A DNA stretch of 64,000 nt, taken from assembly GCA_014155875.1 (NCBI GenBank), contig JACEFZ010018349.1, positions 186,001 to 250,000 on the forward strand, written 5' to 3'. The position numbers and the translations under genes are program-made. The notes under the pieces are model-generated. The model did no database searches, had not been told where the DNA came from, and saw nothing but the letters and a program-made list of their open reading frames with translations. The stretch is from Cepaea nemoralis. Its lineage: Eukaryota > Mollusca > Gastropoda > Stylommatophora > Helicidae. How positions within the stretch are numbered: position 1 is the stretch's first letter; every line of letters begins with the position of its first letter. Of this stretch, positions 44,226 to 55,069 are shown piece by piece.

Positions 44226-44660
44226 ACGTCTTCCAATCTCCGGTGCACGCGCTGCCTATCAAGACAGCAGTCCGGGTTCAATCCCCAGCAGAAGTTGGGT
44301 TATTTTTTCCCGAACAGTACGGCTCTGGGGTCGGCCCAGTCTCATAAAAATAGGTGTTAGACGCTTTTCTTTTTTTTATTCTTCAAGAATTCTTTGGAAA
44401 GAATTGCGACGAGGAAGGGAACTGGTCATACCAACTCAATGTATTAGATAGTAATATGAGAGAGTCTAACAATTCAAACCTCAGCAGTAGTATCCACTAT
44501 GGGGCTATTTAAATACTTTTACATAGTAATTCAAGTATCATTGACATTTATAGCCATCTATAAATACATGTGAAATATGGCGAAATTGTAAAATTACCAA
44601 AGCAACTAAACATTGACAACAAAGATATGGGAATAATAAACAACATACATTGGCAGTAAA
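44226..44660. other. Gene-free stretch
   Basis: There is a second tRNA-like motif near 44265-44285 (GTCCGGGTTCAATCCC, a good box B) with no complete cloverleaf visible. Otherwise AT-rich. Confidence 0.4.
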
Positions 44661-45760
44661 CAAGCCATAAGAATGAACAATCTGGTAAGAACATTTCAGT
44701 GTATAAAGAAGGGTGTGAGACGAGATTGTGTAAGGTCTCCTGATTATTTCTCATTGTATAATGAACATATAATGAGATCTACAGAAAATATGTCAGGGAT
44801 CCTCGTTGGTGGACATAATATAAATAACTTACGTTATGCTGATGACACCGTCTTGATGGCAACAAGTCAGAACGATCTACAGGAAATGATAGATACAGTG
44901 GTTTTAGACAGTGAAAAAATGGGCCTTAAGTTTGAATAAAAGAAAGTCAAAAGTTATGGTGATATCAAAGAAACAGATTGTGCCTAAATGTGCAATTAAC
45001 GTACAAGACGTTATTTTGAGGGAAGTGCAGAAATTCAAATATCTAGGCTCATCGATAACATCAGATGGAAGATGCATAACTGATATAAAGAACAGAATAG
45101 GACAAACAAAAACTACATTCTATCAAATGAAGAAAGTTTTGTGCAGTAAGTCATTGTCTTTGAAAGTTAGAAAAAGAGTTCTTGCATGTTACACAGAAGC
45201 AATTTTAACATACAGCTGCGAATCCTGGATAATTTGAAAACAGGCGAAACAAAATCCATGGAAACCTTGGAGAAACAGGCGAAACAAAATCCATGGAAAC
45301 CTTGGAGAAACAGGCGAAACAAAATCCATGGAAACCTTGGAGAAACAGGCGAAACAAAATCCATGGAAACCTAAAAAATGTGGTTTTATAGAAGAATGCT
45401 GACAATTAATTTGACAGCCAACATTAACAATCTAGAAATTTCCAGGCAAGCTGAGTCGCAAAGACAACTTATCACAAACATCAGAAAGAGGCAGTCATGG
45501 TTATTGTGTGTGTGTTTGTGTGTACGTTTTTTTTGTGTGCCACATTATGAGAAGACAAACAATGGAACATGTTGTGACAACCAGAAAGAGAGATAGAGGA
45601 AGACAGCGTGAGAAGATTCATGACAGTCTTGTGTCATGGCACGGAAGAGAGTCAACACACGAAATGATCCATACCGTCGGAGATCGCAATTTGTGGAGAG
45701 GCATGATCGCCCACGCCAGGATGATGATCTATACACCGACAAAAACACATTGTGTACAAA
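44660..45760 (+). pseudogene. Decayed LINE reverse transcriptase region
   Basis: Plus-strand pieces in order are RRDCVRSPDYFSLYNEHIMR, then NINNLRYADDTVLMATSQND, where YADD is the reverse transcriptase catalytic motif. A frame change near 44935 is followed by KRKSKVMVISKKQ, KFKYLGSSITSDGR and RKRVLACYTEAILTYSCESW. Then comes a 35-bp tandem repeat, a MWFYRRMLTI piece, and the tail HIMRRQTMEHVVTTRKRDRG, DSLVSWHGRESTHEMIH, RNLWRGMIAHARM. The upstream palm and endonuclease are missing. At least two frameshifts make it non-functional. Confidence 0.85.
45235..45371 (+). repeat. 35-bp tandem repeat inside the LINE
   Basis: Four copies of ACAGGCGAAACAAAATCCAT followed by GGAAACCTTGGAGAA lie between the conserved ESW and MWFYRRM parts, so the array expanded after insertion or within this lineage. 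Confidence 0.9.
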
Positions 45761-45794
45761 AATCGTTACTGTCAATGTAAGAAGCAATACACAC

Positions 45795-46012
45795 GGGGTC
45801 TCCTTAGCGAAGTGATTTAACCGTCTGCCTTGCTTTCCGAAGGTTAAGGGTTCGATTCCAGACACTCCCATTCCGTTCACGAATGCAATTTTCTTAGAAT
45901 CCTGGGGCTCGTCGCTGGAGCTGCGAAATTTGAGCTTTGTGTGACGCTTTCGGCAGGCCATCCTGGGCAAAGAGACCGAATGAAGTCCAGTCGTTCGCCT
46001 TTAAAATCCCTT
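45795..46012 (+). mobile_element. SINE S3 copy
   Basis: GGTCTCCTTAGCGAAGTGAT, GGTTAAGGGTTCGATTCCAG (box B), CTGGGGCTCGTCGCTGGAGC, GCTTTGTGTGACGCTTTCGG. The end is near AGTCCAGTCG. Confidence 0.8.
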
Positions 46013-46019
46013 TTAATCA

Positions 46020-46680
46020 AAACACGGACAGTACTTCGTAAGATACGCGTGGTTTCACAGCGTCATCAGCCTAGGCATTGGTCACGGTAATGTTTGTGAT
46101 GTGGGTGTGTCGCTATTGACAACAATAACAAACACGAGTGTTCGTTTATTTACTTTGTTGGTTTTGTCTGTTCTGCTTGTTGTGTTTGTTTTTGTCAAGT
46201 TAATCCAATTCATATTTTATTTCACTACAGTATTTGTCATGCACTGCATTATTACTTGTGACTATATTATTTTAACTACTTCTTGATGTCATTGACTTTT
46301 ATATGTTCTTTACATTGAGATGGGCAGTGAACTCAATATTTACTTGTTTCATTGGTGTCGAGCTATCAGTTCACATGTTAGGTTATTTCATTGGCTGTAG
46401 CACTTTGTCCTTACAATTTCTCGTATGGTTAAACTTTCTGAAAAGGCAGACATAAAAACATAAGACAATGTTAAAAAAAATGTTATTTTATTGTTAGCTT
46501 GTCCTTTTCTCGTTGCAACCTAACCATACATAGTCATTTGTTTCTCCATTAGTCTTATTTATTAGGCGTATGGCACTCCCCGTCACATACTGCAGTATGG
46601 TGTGACTCGATGGGGCTACGTTAATATGGGCTGTGGTGGCTATCTCTCTTTCCCACACATCCCATTTTAGGGACAACTGC
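46020..46680 (+). repeat. Dispersed repeat R6, copy 1
   Basis: It shares long diverged blocks with 47760-48357 and 52985-53990: GCATTATTACTTGTGACTAT, TTGACTTTTATATGTTCT, CTCGTATGGTTAAACTTTCT, GAAAAGGCAGACATA, GTGACTCGATGGGGCTACG. Length is 0.6-1 kb, class unknown, and there is no coding region. Confidence 0.7.
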
Positions 46681-46698
46681 TCCTTTACTGACAAATTA

Positions 46699-47025
46699 GG
46701 GACGCAGAGGTGTTTCCAAGGCACCAGGGCCGGGTTATATACTGGCCAAGACCTATTGACGCGTCCTCGTCGAGCGTCCTGGGCAACAGGTCCCTTCGGG
46801 GTCCTGGCTAAAGTCAGTAGGATCGCCGATTCCTCCGAAGTCGGAGAGTGTCTGCCTGTATGGCGAGGAACCACCAGTCTGCACACCAATAAGCCAGACA
46901 TGGGACAACGGATACTCACGCAAACCTCAGGTCCTGTATGACATCACACTGATGCTGGACAACAGGCCGACATACAGGACTTCGCGTTGGAGCTCAAGCC
47001 AACGAACACAAGCAAGCAAGCAAGC
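46699..47025 (+). mobile_element. 327-bp retroposon with CAAG tail and 12-bp target duplication
   Basis: ACTGACAAATTA occurs at 46687-46698 and 47026-47037. The insert ends in CAAGCAAGCAAGC, a microsatellite tail placing its 3' end on the right. The insert begins GGGACGCAGAGG and is richer in G and C than its surroundings. The plus frame (GTQRCFQGTRAGLYTGQD ... TSGPV) is open to a stop at 46941, and could be the end of a LINE protein, but I do not recognise it. Confidence 0.8.
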
Positions 47026-47039
47026 ACTGACAAATTACA

Positions 47040-47490
47040 GTCCAGACCTGATAAATCGAAATCACCTGGGACCCAAGAAATAGTTCTTCTTATCAGAAAT
47101 GTCTCTAATATGAGTTTAAGCATATAGTAATGCATTTACAACGTACGATAATAATTATATTCTTCACAGCTGAAATTCGCGACATCCGAGATCGTCTTAA
47201 GCGGTTTTCACTCTATATTGCTTATACGAAATGTTAGTTTCCCTATAATATCATAAATTTATTACTTTGAGCAAACATTTCTTTCGTGGTGTAAACGATG
47301 CAGACCAAAAAGGGACCCAAGACTTTCAGAGCGCAAGGCAGACAGTTAAGCAGCTTCACCAGGGAGCCCATCTCCACCACATCGAGTGGTATATGGTATG
47401 CTAAGAGTTAATTATGATATGCATACAGTAGGTCAACTATCTACGACATCCTCAGCTGTCCTTACACTGTCAAATTATTTTGTGTACAGG
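47040..47490. other. Gene-free stretch with a short dispersed repeat
   Basis: 47290-47410 resembles 50700-50800 (GATGCAGACC/GATGCAGTCC, ACTTTCAGAGC, ATCGAGTGGTATA). No gene. Confidence 0.45.
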
Positions 47491-47494
47491 AGGT

Positions 47495-47732
47495 TATGTG
47501 ACGAATGAGTTACGAATGCAACTCTTAACCCCGCATTCATATTGTGTTTGAAACACAGCTCCAGGCGATTTGGCAGCACGCCTTGCGTTGGTTTCAAGTG
47601 CAAAGGTATTAGTGTCGGTCTTTCAGAAGCAATGGTAAACTACTAAACGTAACTTGCCAGGAAATAACGAACAGCCAAAAAGTGCTGGGGTTGACTGTGA
47701 TGTCTTGTGAAGATTATGCAACTAACTCTTTC
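47495..47732 (+). mobile_element. SINE S2 copy
   Basis: TGTGTTTGAAACACAGCTCC (box B region), GGCAGCACGCCTTGCGTTGG, AGAAGCAATGGTAAACTACT, GGGGTTGACTGTGATGTCTT. Confidence 0.75.
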
Positions 47733-47759
47733 AACTCGAGGTTTTTTTTACTGTCGTAG

Positions 47760-48357
47760 ACACAGACATGACTTTCGTTCAACGCACGTGTGTTCAGTAT
47801 GGTGCGATTCTAGGCATTGCACAAGGTAAACTTGTTTTGTTTATTGGTCATTTCGGTGTGCAGCCAATGACAAAAGACTGATGTCCCACATGCTTGTTTG
47901 TTTTGTTTGTTTGTTTGTTTGTTTTTGTTCTAAACTGATTTAGATTTTATTTACACTATATTATTTATCGCACATTGCATTATTACTTTTTACTACATTA
48001 TTTTAACAAATCCTTGCTGCCATTGACTTTTATTTGTCATATGCATTAAGATGGGCATGGGACTAAATAAATATTGACTTGTTTACATTATGCCGAACTA
48101 TCAATTCGCATCGTAAGTTATTTCATTCGCTGTAACACTTCTCGTATGGCTAAACTTTCTGAAAAGGCAGATATAAAAACATCGACGATTTACAACAATA
48201 TTATTTTGTTTTTAACTTGTCCTATTCTCGCTACAACCCATAGAGACATGGCCATGTGTTTCGCTAATAGCCTTATATAAGGGATTTGACAATCCCCGTC
48301 ACACACTCCGGTATGGGCGTGACTCAGTGGGGCTTCGCGCATTTAAGGCTACGTTCA
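47760..48357 (+). repeat. Dispersed repeat R6, copy 2, cut by an S3 SINE
   Basis: It has the same block order as copy 1. After the S3 insertion it resumes at about 49042 (TACGAGCTGTAGTGGCTAGC). TACGAACTG at 48357 and TACGAGCTG at 49055 are a likely diverged target duplication. Confidence 0.7.
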
Positions 48358-48363
48358 TACGAA

Positions 48364-49030
48364 CTGAGTCTCCTAGGCGAAGTTGTTACGTCGTCTGCCT
48401 CGCGCTCCGAAGGTCGTGGTTTCGATTCCACAAATTTAATAGATGACACTTTTGCAGCTGAATTGGACTCAATCTTTGTAGAAAATGAGCAAATTTCAAA
48501 AGCGAACTGAACCCATCTTTTATGCCTTCTTGACAACGAAGGAGTTGTGTTTTAATATTATTTTATAATTTTATGTTATTTCTTTAGATCTGTTTGTGTT
48601 GTCCCGTCCGTGATGAAGATTTATAAAATCGAAACGTAGTCTATTGCGTCCTATAATACTTATTTTTATTTCATGATTTTATACCTGTTATATACTTTTC
48701 TTGTCTCTTGTTTTGTGAGATTTTCACTCTGTGATTTAATGTCACCTTAAGGAGTCCGTTGTAAGGTATGTAAACTGTGTCCGTGTTTAGTATGTCCCTT
48801 CTTTTCACAGAAGCTACACATACCTAATTGTTTATATTTCATACTGTTAATATTCTGCTGCAACTGTTGCTTCGTTTGGTACACGGGTGCAATTTTCTCG
48901 GAGACTCCTGGGGGTTGTCGCTGGAGCTACGGAGTTCGTGCTTTGTGCGACGATTTCGGCAGGCCGACCTGTGGAAAGAGGCCGAACCATATGAGATTAA
49001 ACCCTGTGCAATGAAGTCGATCTTCTTGCC
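48364..49030 (+). mobile_element. SINE S3 split by about 440 bp of other sequence
   Basis: The head at 48364-48438 (GCGAAGTTGTTACGTCGTCT, GGTTTCGATTCCA box B) and the body at 48888-49020 (GGAGACTCCTGGGGGTTGTC, GAGCTACGGAGTTCGTGCTT, ACCCTGTGCAATGAAGTCGA) are separated by unrelated AT-rich DNA with no recognised identity. Confidence 0.75.
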
Positions 49031-49114
49031 CATTATAGCTGGGTTTTTTATTGGTACGAGCTGTAGTGGCTAGCTATCTTTCCCGCAGCTCTCCGTGTAA
49101 AGAACATTTCAGGT

Positions 49115-50300
49115 ACCCAGTTTAGAATACAAAGGATGCACAGATGCCATTTTTCTCTTAGACAACTTATAGAAAAATCAATCGAATTCAATGAAATACT
49201 CTACTTAGCCTTTGTCGACCAAAAAAAGGCTTTTGATAGAGTAGATAGAAACAAGCTGTGGGAAATCCTTAAACAATATGGAGTGAGTACACATCTAACA
49301 AACCTATGTAGAAGCTTATACAACAACAGTGAATGTATAGTGAGAATGACTGGAGGACACTCAGAACCCTTCACCATAAGATCCGGAGGACGACAAGGTT
49401 GTGTCCTGTCCCCTCTCTTGTTTATAACATATATAGACAACATATGTAAAGAAACCAGCCAAACAGAGACCGCAGGAATACTGCATGACGAGAGCACAGA
49501 AGAAGAACCATCTGCAAATCTAACCATTCGAAAACTCCTGTTTGCGGACGACCAAGCAGTAATAGCAAAATCAGAAGCTGAATTACAAGACCACGTGAAT
49601 AGTCTAAACGAAATGTGTAGGGAACATAACTGAAAATTATCACAAGTAAAACATAGGTATTGACTATAACTAAAGAAGAAAAAGCAACAACGGTCCACCT
49701 AAACGAACATCCCTTGAAACAAGTAAAGCGTTTCAAGTACCTGGGAAGTATAATACCATCAAATGGCAAATCAGAAAACGAGATCGAAAATAGATGCAAT
49801 AAGGCAAACCAACTCATTGGACAAATGGCACCAATACTAAAGAACAAACATGTATCAATAACTACTAAGAAAGCACTTTACAACACAATCTTCCTTACCA
49901 ACTCTATGTTACCAATGCCAAACCTGGACAGTGACAGAAAAAGAGAAAAGAAAAATCTCAACAACAGAAATGAGATTCCTGAGAAGAATACTCAATGTAT
50001 CAAGAAGAGATAAGATCAGAAATGAAGAAATCAGGACTAAAGTGGGGGTTATAGCTGCACTAGATTTTATTAGAAGGCAGCAAGTCAAATGGTTTGACCA
50101 TGCAAGTAGGTTACCAACTAACAGTATACCACAACAAGCAATGATGTACAGACCAGAGGGAAGCAGAGTAAGGGGCCGACCAAGTAAACATAGACGCAGG
50201 GAATAACAGAGTCCATGGGAATATCGATACATGAAGCCCATAAGCGGGCACTCTCCCACTGTTTATACTTCACCTGGACACCGCAAGGTACAAGAGGAAC
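49115..50300 (+). pseudogene. Decayed LINE reverse transcriptase, second family
   Basis: Translation gives HFSLRQLIEKSIEFNEILYL, AFVDQKKAFDRVDRNKLW (motif A region), RSGGRQGCVLSPLLF (motif B) and RKLLFADDQAVIAKSEAELQ (FADD catalytic motif C), with a stop near 49631. After a frame change come QVKRFKYLGSIIPSNGKSEN, then, past another shift near 49930, TEMRFLRRILNVSRRDKIRN and RPEGSRVRGRPSKH. The 5' half with the endonuclease is absent. It differs from the 44.7-kb LINE (FADD not YADD, GATGA tail), so it is another lineage. Confidence 0.88.
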
Positions 50301-50338
50301 ACGATGAGATGAGAGATGAGATGAGATGAGATGAGAGT
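50300..50338 (+). repeat. GATGA tail repeat of the LINE
   Basis: ATGAGATGAGAGATGAGATG-type units close the LINE at its 3' end. Confidence 0.85.
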
Positions 50339-50369
50339 TTAGAATACGACTACAACACGATAATTTTTA

Positions 50370-50672
50370 ATTTGTTGTTTTGCATTCGCTCGCTTTGAAC
50401 TCAAGTGTAGTTTACACACGTGCTACTACTTCTAGTACATGGGACTGGTTTTAGCATGTGAATTAGGGCTTTCCCTATTACCAGTGTCCATTGTCATCAG
50501 GCGAACACCCTCCGACTTCTGAGGTACTTGTAATTTCCGTCCCCAAGTCAAGAATGAGAAGTCAGCATTTTAGTCCAACTGATCGGTATAGGGGTTGAAC
50601 CCGCTACCTCAGCATCAGCACACCGAAAGTTTAAGGGCAAGCGTTCTTATTGATTCTGCCATGCAGACCTCC
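50370..50672 (-). mobile_element. SINE S1, near full-length
   Basis: From GCATTCGCTCGCTTTGAACT through TTCCCTATTACCAGTGTCCA, GAGGTACTTGTAATTTCCGT and TAGGGGTTGAACCCGCTACC to TGATTCTGCCATGCAGACCT. Confidence 0.8.
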
Positions 50673-50945
50673 ATCATAAATGTATGATACCCATTAGTGT
50701 CCAAGGGAAAATGATACTTGTCTAAGCGATGCAGTCCAAACACTTTCAGAGCTTGAGGTAGCCCGCTTGACCACTTCTGCTCAAATCGAGTGGTATACTC
50801 TTCTTCTTCTTTTCGTTCATCCGGAGTGTTTTTTCAGATGTGATTGCGGTGTGCGTTAGGCACCCTTGGGTTGAAAACCCTTAGGTCACACATCCGGCTT
50901 TCGCGTGCATTTTTGACCAGGTTAGCAATCCTGGGAGACTCTCAC

Positions 50946-51190
50946 TTTTGTGGTACCGTCCACATCCCAGCTGGTCAAGTTCGAACAGTCGAGGACTTCG
51001 GTCATCCCTCAAGAGAAGGAAGGCACAGTCCATAGCATTTTCCGCCATCCTAGGTTGCTTCCATAGTTGCAGGGCCGACACATAGCGCCCTGATACTGGG
51101 CTCACCGAGGGAATGGTCACGTCATGCTCATGGCTGCTTTAATTCCTCACTTCAATATATTGGGCTTTTCGTTCGCCCCGGGCCGTTCCC
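50946..51190 (-). repeat. Diverged direct repeat in N1, copy a
   Basis: ACATCCCAGCTGGTCAAG, CCTCAAGAGAAGGAAGGCAC, CTTCCATAGTTGCAGGGCCG and CTCATGGCTGCTTTAATTCC pair with the blocks at 51722-51960 in the same order, with roughly a quarter of bases different. Confidence 0.75.
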
Positions 51191-51244
51191 GCACAAACCA
51201 GACAGGTCTGCAGAAGGTATTCACATGTGCTTGTCGTTGCGCCC

Positions 51245-51370
51245 GTCAGAGCTGTTCCAGGCACGACAGACATTCGGAAAACTACCTAGTCAGAGCTGTT
51301 CCGAACAAGAGCGGCATTCGGAAACTAGGTAGTCAGAGCTGTTCCTAGCACGGGAGACATTCGGACGAGA
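51245..51370 (-). repeat. 44-bp tandem triplication in N1
   Basis: GTCAGAGCTGTTCC recurs at 51245, 51289 and 51332, each followed after about 14 bases by CATTCGGA. Confidence 0.85.
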
Positions 51371-51721
51371 CATTTCACTCGGACGTAAATGCGTAGTGTC
51401 AATTTTTAGTTTGCCACCCGTAGGACGACACTTCCGACTTCCGGCGGGCATTTTTTTTAGTGAGGTTAGCCTTCCTCTGGTTTCGAGACATGTAACAGTG
51501 TACAGAGACTCGCAAGACGTGGTTTCAGTTTCAAATATCGTTTATTATCTTGATGGTGACAACATGGCTCCTTCTTCCATTGAGCCGGGATGTAAACTGC
51601 CCTTGCCAACCCAATACGTCACGATTGAGCATCTCTCACCCTTTCACTCTCGATGCTCAATCGTGCTGTATCTATTTCCCACTAGATACTAACCCATATT
51701 CCCCTACTGTTACAGACACGT

Positions 51722-51960
51722 TAGACTGTTGTAATGTCACCCACATCTCAGCTGGTCAAGATAGAACGATCAACGATATCGTGGTCTGCCCTCAAGGGAA
51801 GGCAGGGGCAGACCATGGGCATTATCTCGCTATCCAAGGAGGCTTCCATAATTGCAGAGCCGGCACATATTGCTCTGAGACTGGGCTCACCCAAGGAGTT
51901 TCCACGTCCTGCTCATGGCTGCTTTAGTTCCTCACTTCCATGTGTTGGGCATCCCACTTG
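51722..51960 (-). repeat. Diverged direct repeat in N1, copy b
   Basis: ACATCTCAGCTGGTCAAG, CCTCAAGGGAAGGCAGGGGC, CTTCCATAATTGCAGAGCCG, CTCATGGCTGCTTTAGTTCC. It is the partner of copy a. Confidence 0.75.
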
Positions 51961-52354
51961 CCACTGATCGCTCAATCACACACCAGGAGCGGTCAGACTG
52001 CGAGTGACATCCACTCGGTAAGCTTTTGCTTGTGACTTCAGACCACGCAATAGGTTCGCTCGCCGTGCGTTCCATTTCGCGTTGATGAGACATTCTTCCA
52101 CTTTTGTCTACACTCTCTACGAGTTAGATACAGACAGTTTCCGTAACCCTTCGACTGGGGCATTTTTCTGACTTTTTTGTACTCGCTCACGAGGTAGGCT
52201 ACATGTGCTGCCGGCTCAGCACCTTACCTTCGTGCAGCAGTGAACGGGAAACGGCCAGGCCCCTTCATCCGGGAATCTCTCATATCCCCCAGCTGAGAGC
52301 CTTCGAACATGTATCAGACCTGAGCATGTAGCTTGCTCAGTATCATGTTTCTAT

Positions 52355-52540
52355 TTTCCGGTAGACGGGTATCGGCCTGGCTCTCAGATCCGAGGGTTTG
52401 TGGCTTAGAGGCGTTCAGCCACAGCCCTCGACAGTGAACCTTAAGAGTTTCCGGTAGACTGGTATCGGCCTGGCTCTCAGATCCGAGGGTTTGTGGCTTA
52501 GAGGCGTTCAGCCACAGCCCTCGACAGGGAGCCTTAAGAG
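52355..52540 (-). repeat. 93-bp tandem repeat with a 28S-rRNA-like helix
   Basis: Two copies (52355-52447 and 52448-52540) differ at a few bases. On the minus strand each holds CTGAACGCCTCTAAG inside a long stem (GAGGG...CCCTC, TGTGGCT...AGCCACA). Tandem 5' repeats are common in LINE-type elements. Confidence 0.85.
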
Positions 52541-52666
52541 TTTTGTCCGGACCAAAAACGTCTGCCTTCGTGCACCTTTTAAACTTTTGACTGTTATCCT
52601 CAGTCTATACCTGCAGAGCAGCAGGTTGTGTCTCTCTTAGTCTGGTCCCTATCCCATAAGCTGTCC

Positions 52667-52758
52667 GATATGTAGTTTTTCATCCATCGGCAAGCAAATG
52701 GGGTCGATGGGACACGCAAGCTCCCCCACCACGTCAAGGTGGAGACACATCGGGGGAG
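52667..52758 (-). ncRNA. Possible HDV-like self-cleaving ribozyme at the N1 5' end
   Basis: Read on the minus strand from 52758, stems occur in this order: P1 CTCCCCC (52758-52752) with GGGGGAG (52727-52721); P2 GATGTGT (52751-52745) with ACATATC (52673-52667, one G-U); P3 CCAC/GTGG (52742-52739/52732-52729); P4 CCATCG/CGATGG (52710-52705/52689-52684). This order is the nested double pseudoknot of HDV-type ribozymes, which are known at 5' ends of several LINE families. Against it: the first base is C where G is usual, and I cannot place the catalytic cytosine with certainty. Confidence 0.35.
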
Positions 52759-52769
52759 GAGTGGTATAC

Positions 52770-52984
52770 TGTAAGCTAAGAAGTGAAGATGGTGCGCATT
52801 ATTAGATTCAGTGGATAGAGGAAAATTGGCAGTCACAGTTATGACTTAAATAATGGTAGCGGAAAAGTTGTATTATAAATCAAATTAAAGGGGGTGCATA
52901 AGGAAAACTAATGTATATACGCCCATGGCAGATGCGAGAAGTCACTTAAGACGATTAATCAGCCCGTGACACTTAATTAGTTGA

Positions 52985-53000
<16 letters not shown>
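52770..53000. other. Gene-free stretch with dispersed repeat R7
   Basis: 52820-52975 (ACAGTTATGACTTAAATAAT ... ACTTAAGACGATTAATC) reappears inverted at 56840-56970. Confidence 0.45.
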
Positions 53001-54290
<1,290 letters not shown>

Positions 54291-54437
54291 GTCGCTACGA
54301 TGACTGTAACTACTATTGCAACTTGGCCAATTTTGTGCAGGTAGAATTCCCTTGCATCAGTGGTTCTCAGACTGTTGCAACTTGTCACCCCATCGTCTTT
54401 TTCACTATAACGCCTTTCCCCCCTCCCCCTCCTCCCC

Positions 54438-54439
54438 AA

Positions 54440-54481
<42 letters not shown>
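54438..54481 (+). repeat. CA dinucleotide microsatellite
   Basis: About 20 CA units after a C-rich run. Confidence 0.95.
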
Positions 54482-54482
<1 letters not shown>

Positions 54483-54589
54483 AAGCTTTAAAAATTTGAC
54501 TGGGACCTCAAAATCTAGCAGCTCCTGGTTCCATATTCTGCCGTATGAAAGGCGCTAGGGTACACTTTGGGAACCACCTTTTTTTTAAA

Positions 54590-55065
54590 CGTTCGTGCGC
54601 TTTGAACTCAACTCAAGCCTAGTCTATCCTACTGCTTTCAGTGCACTTATTTTTGCGTATGGATTTGTTTTTAAATTGTTGCATATCCTTTACTTGACGT
54701 AGCAGTCAACCCCAGCATTTTTTCGATGTTCGTGATTCCGGGCAAGTTTAGGTTCAATAGTTTGCCATTGTTTTCTGAACGACCGGCACCCATACCATTT
54801 CATGAAAACCAACGAAACTGTGTTTCGAACACAGTATGCGGGATTACAAACTGCGTCCGTAAATCCTTTGCCACGGAGATTTGCGTGTGGATTAGCTTTC
54901 CATATTACCAGTGTCCCTCGCCATCAGGCGAACCCACTCCGACTTCAGAGGCACCTGTAATTTACGTCTCCAGGTCAACCTTTTAGTCCAACTGACCGGT
55001 GTAAGGGTTAAACCCGCTACCTCGGCATCAGGACACTCTTTTCCATTCGGCCACGCCGACTTCCA
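54590..55065 (-). mobile_element. SINE S1 split by an S2 insertion
   Basis: The S1 tail end (54590-54665) and the rest (54880-55065: GATTAGCTTTCCATATTACC, GTTAAACCCGCTACCTCGG, CATTCGGCCACGCCGACTTC) are separated by S2. Confidence 0.8.
54666..54879 (-). mobile_element. SINE S2 with 14-bp target duplication
   Basis: TTTGCGTATGGATT (54652-54665) and TTTGCGTGTGGATT (54880-54893) flank it, one mismatch. The body has TTGCATATCCTTTACTTGAC, GTTTGCCATTGTTTTCTGAA and CTGTGTTTCGAACACAGTAT (box B region). Confidence 0.85.
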
Positions 55066-55069
55066 GAAC

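Larger units (their letters stand above)
50799..52758 (-). mobile_element. Retroposon N1, 1,960 bp, with 11-bp target duplication and GAA tail
   Basis: GAGTGGTATAC flanks it at 50788-50798 and 52759-52769. The left end is a TCTTCTTCTTCT run, so the element reads on the minus strand and ends in a GAA tail. Fragments of the same 3' end occur at 31370 and 33228. No frame over about 80 codons is convincing, so it is non-autonomous or internally gutted. Internal parts: a diverged direct repeat (50946-51190 versus 51722-51960), a 44-bp triplication, a 14-bp hairpin, a 93-bp tandem pair and a structured 5' end. It appears more GC-rich than neighbouring DNA. Confidence 0.8.

Noticed and set aside
52355..52540. 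True 28S rRNA gene fragment
   Set aside because: Only the helix core is recognisable, flanks do not follow known 28S order, and it sits inside a retroposon as a tandem repeat.
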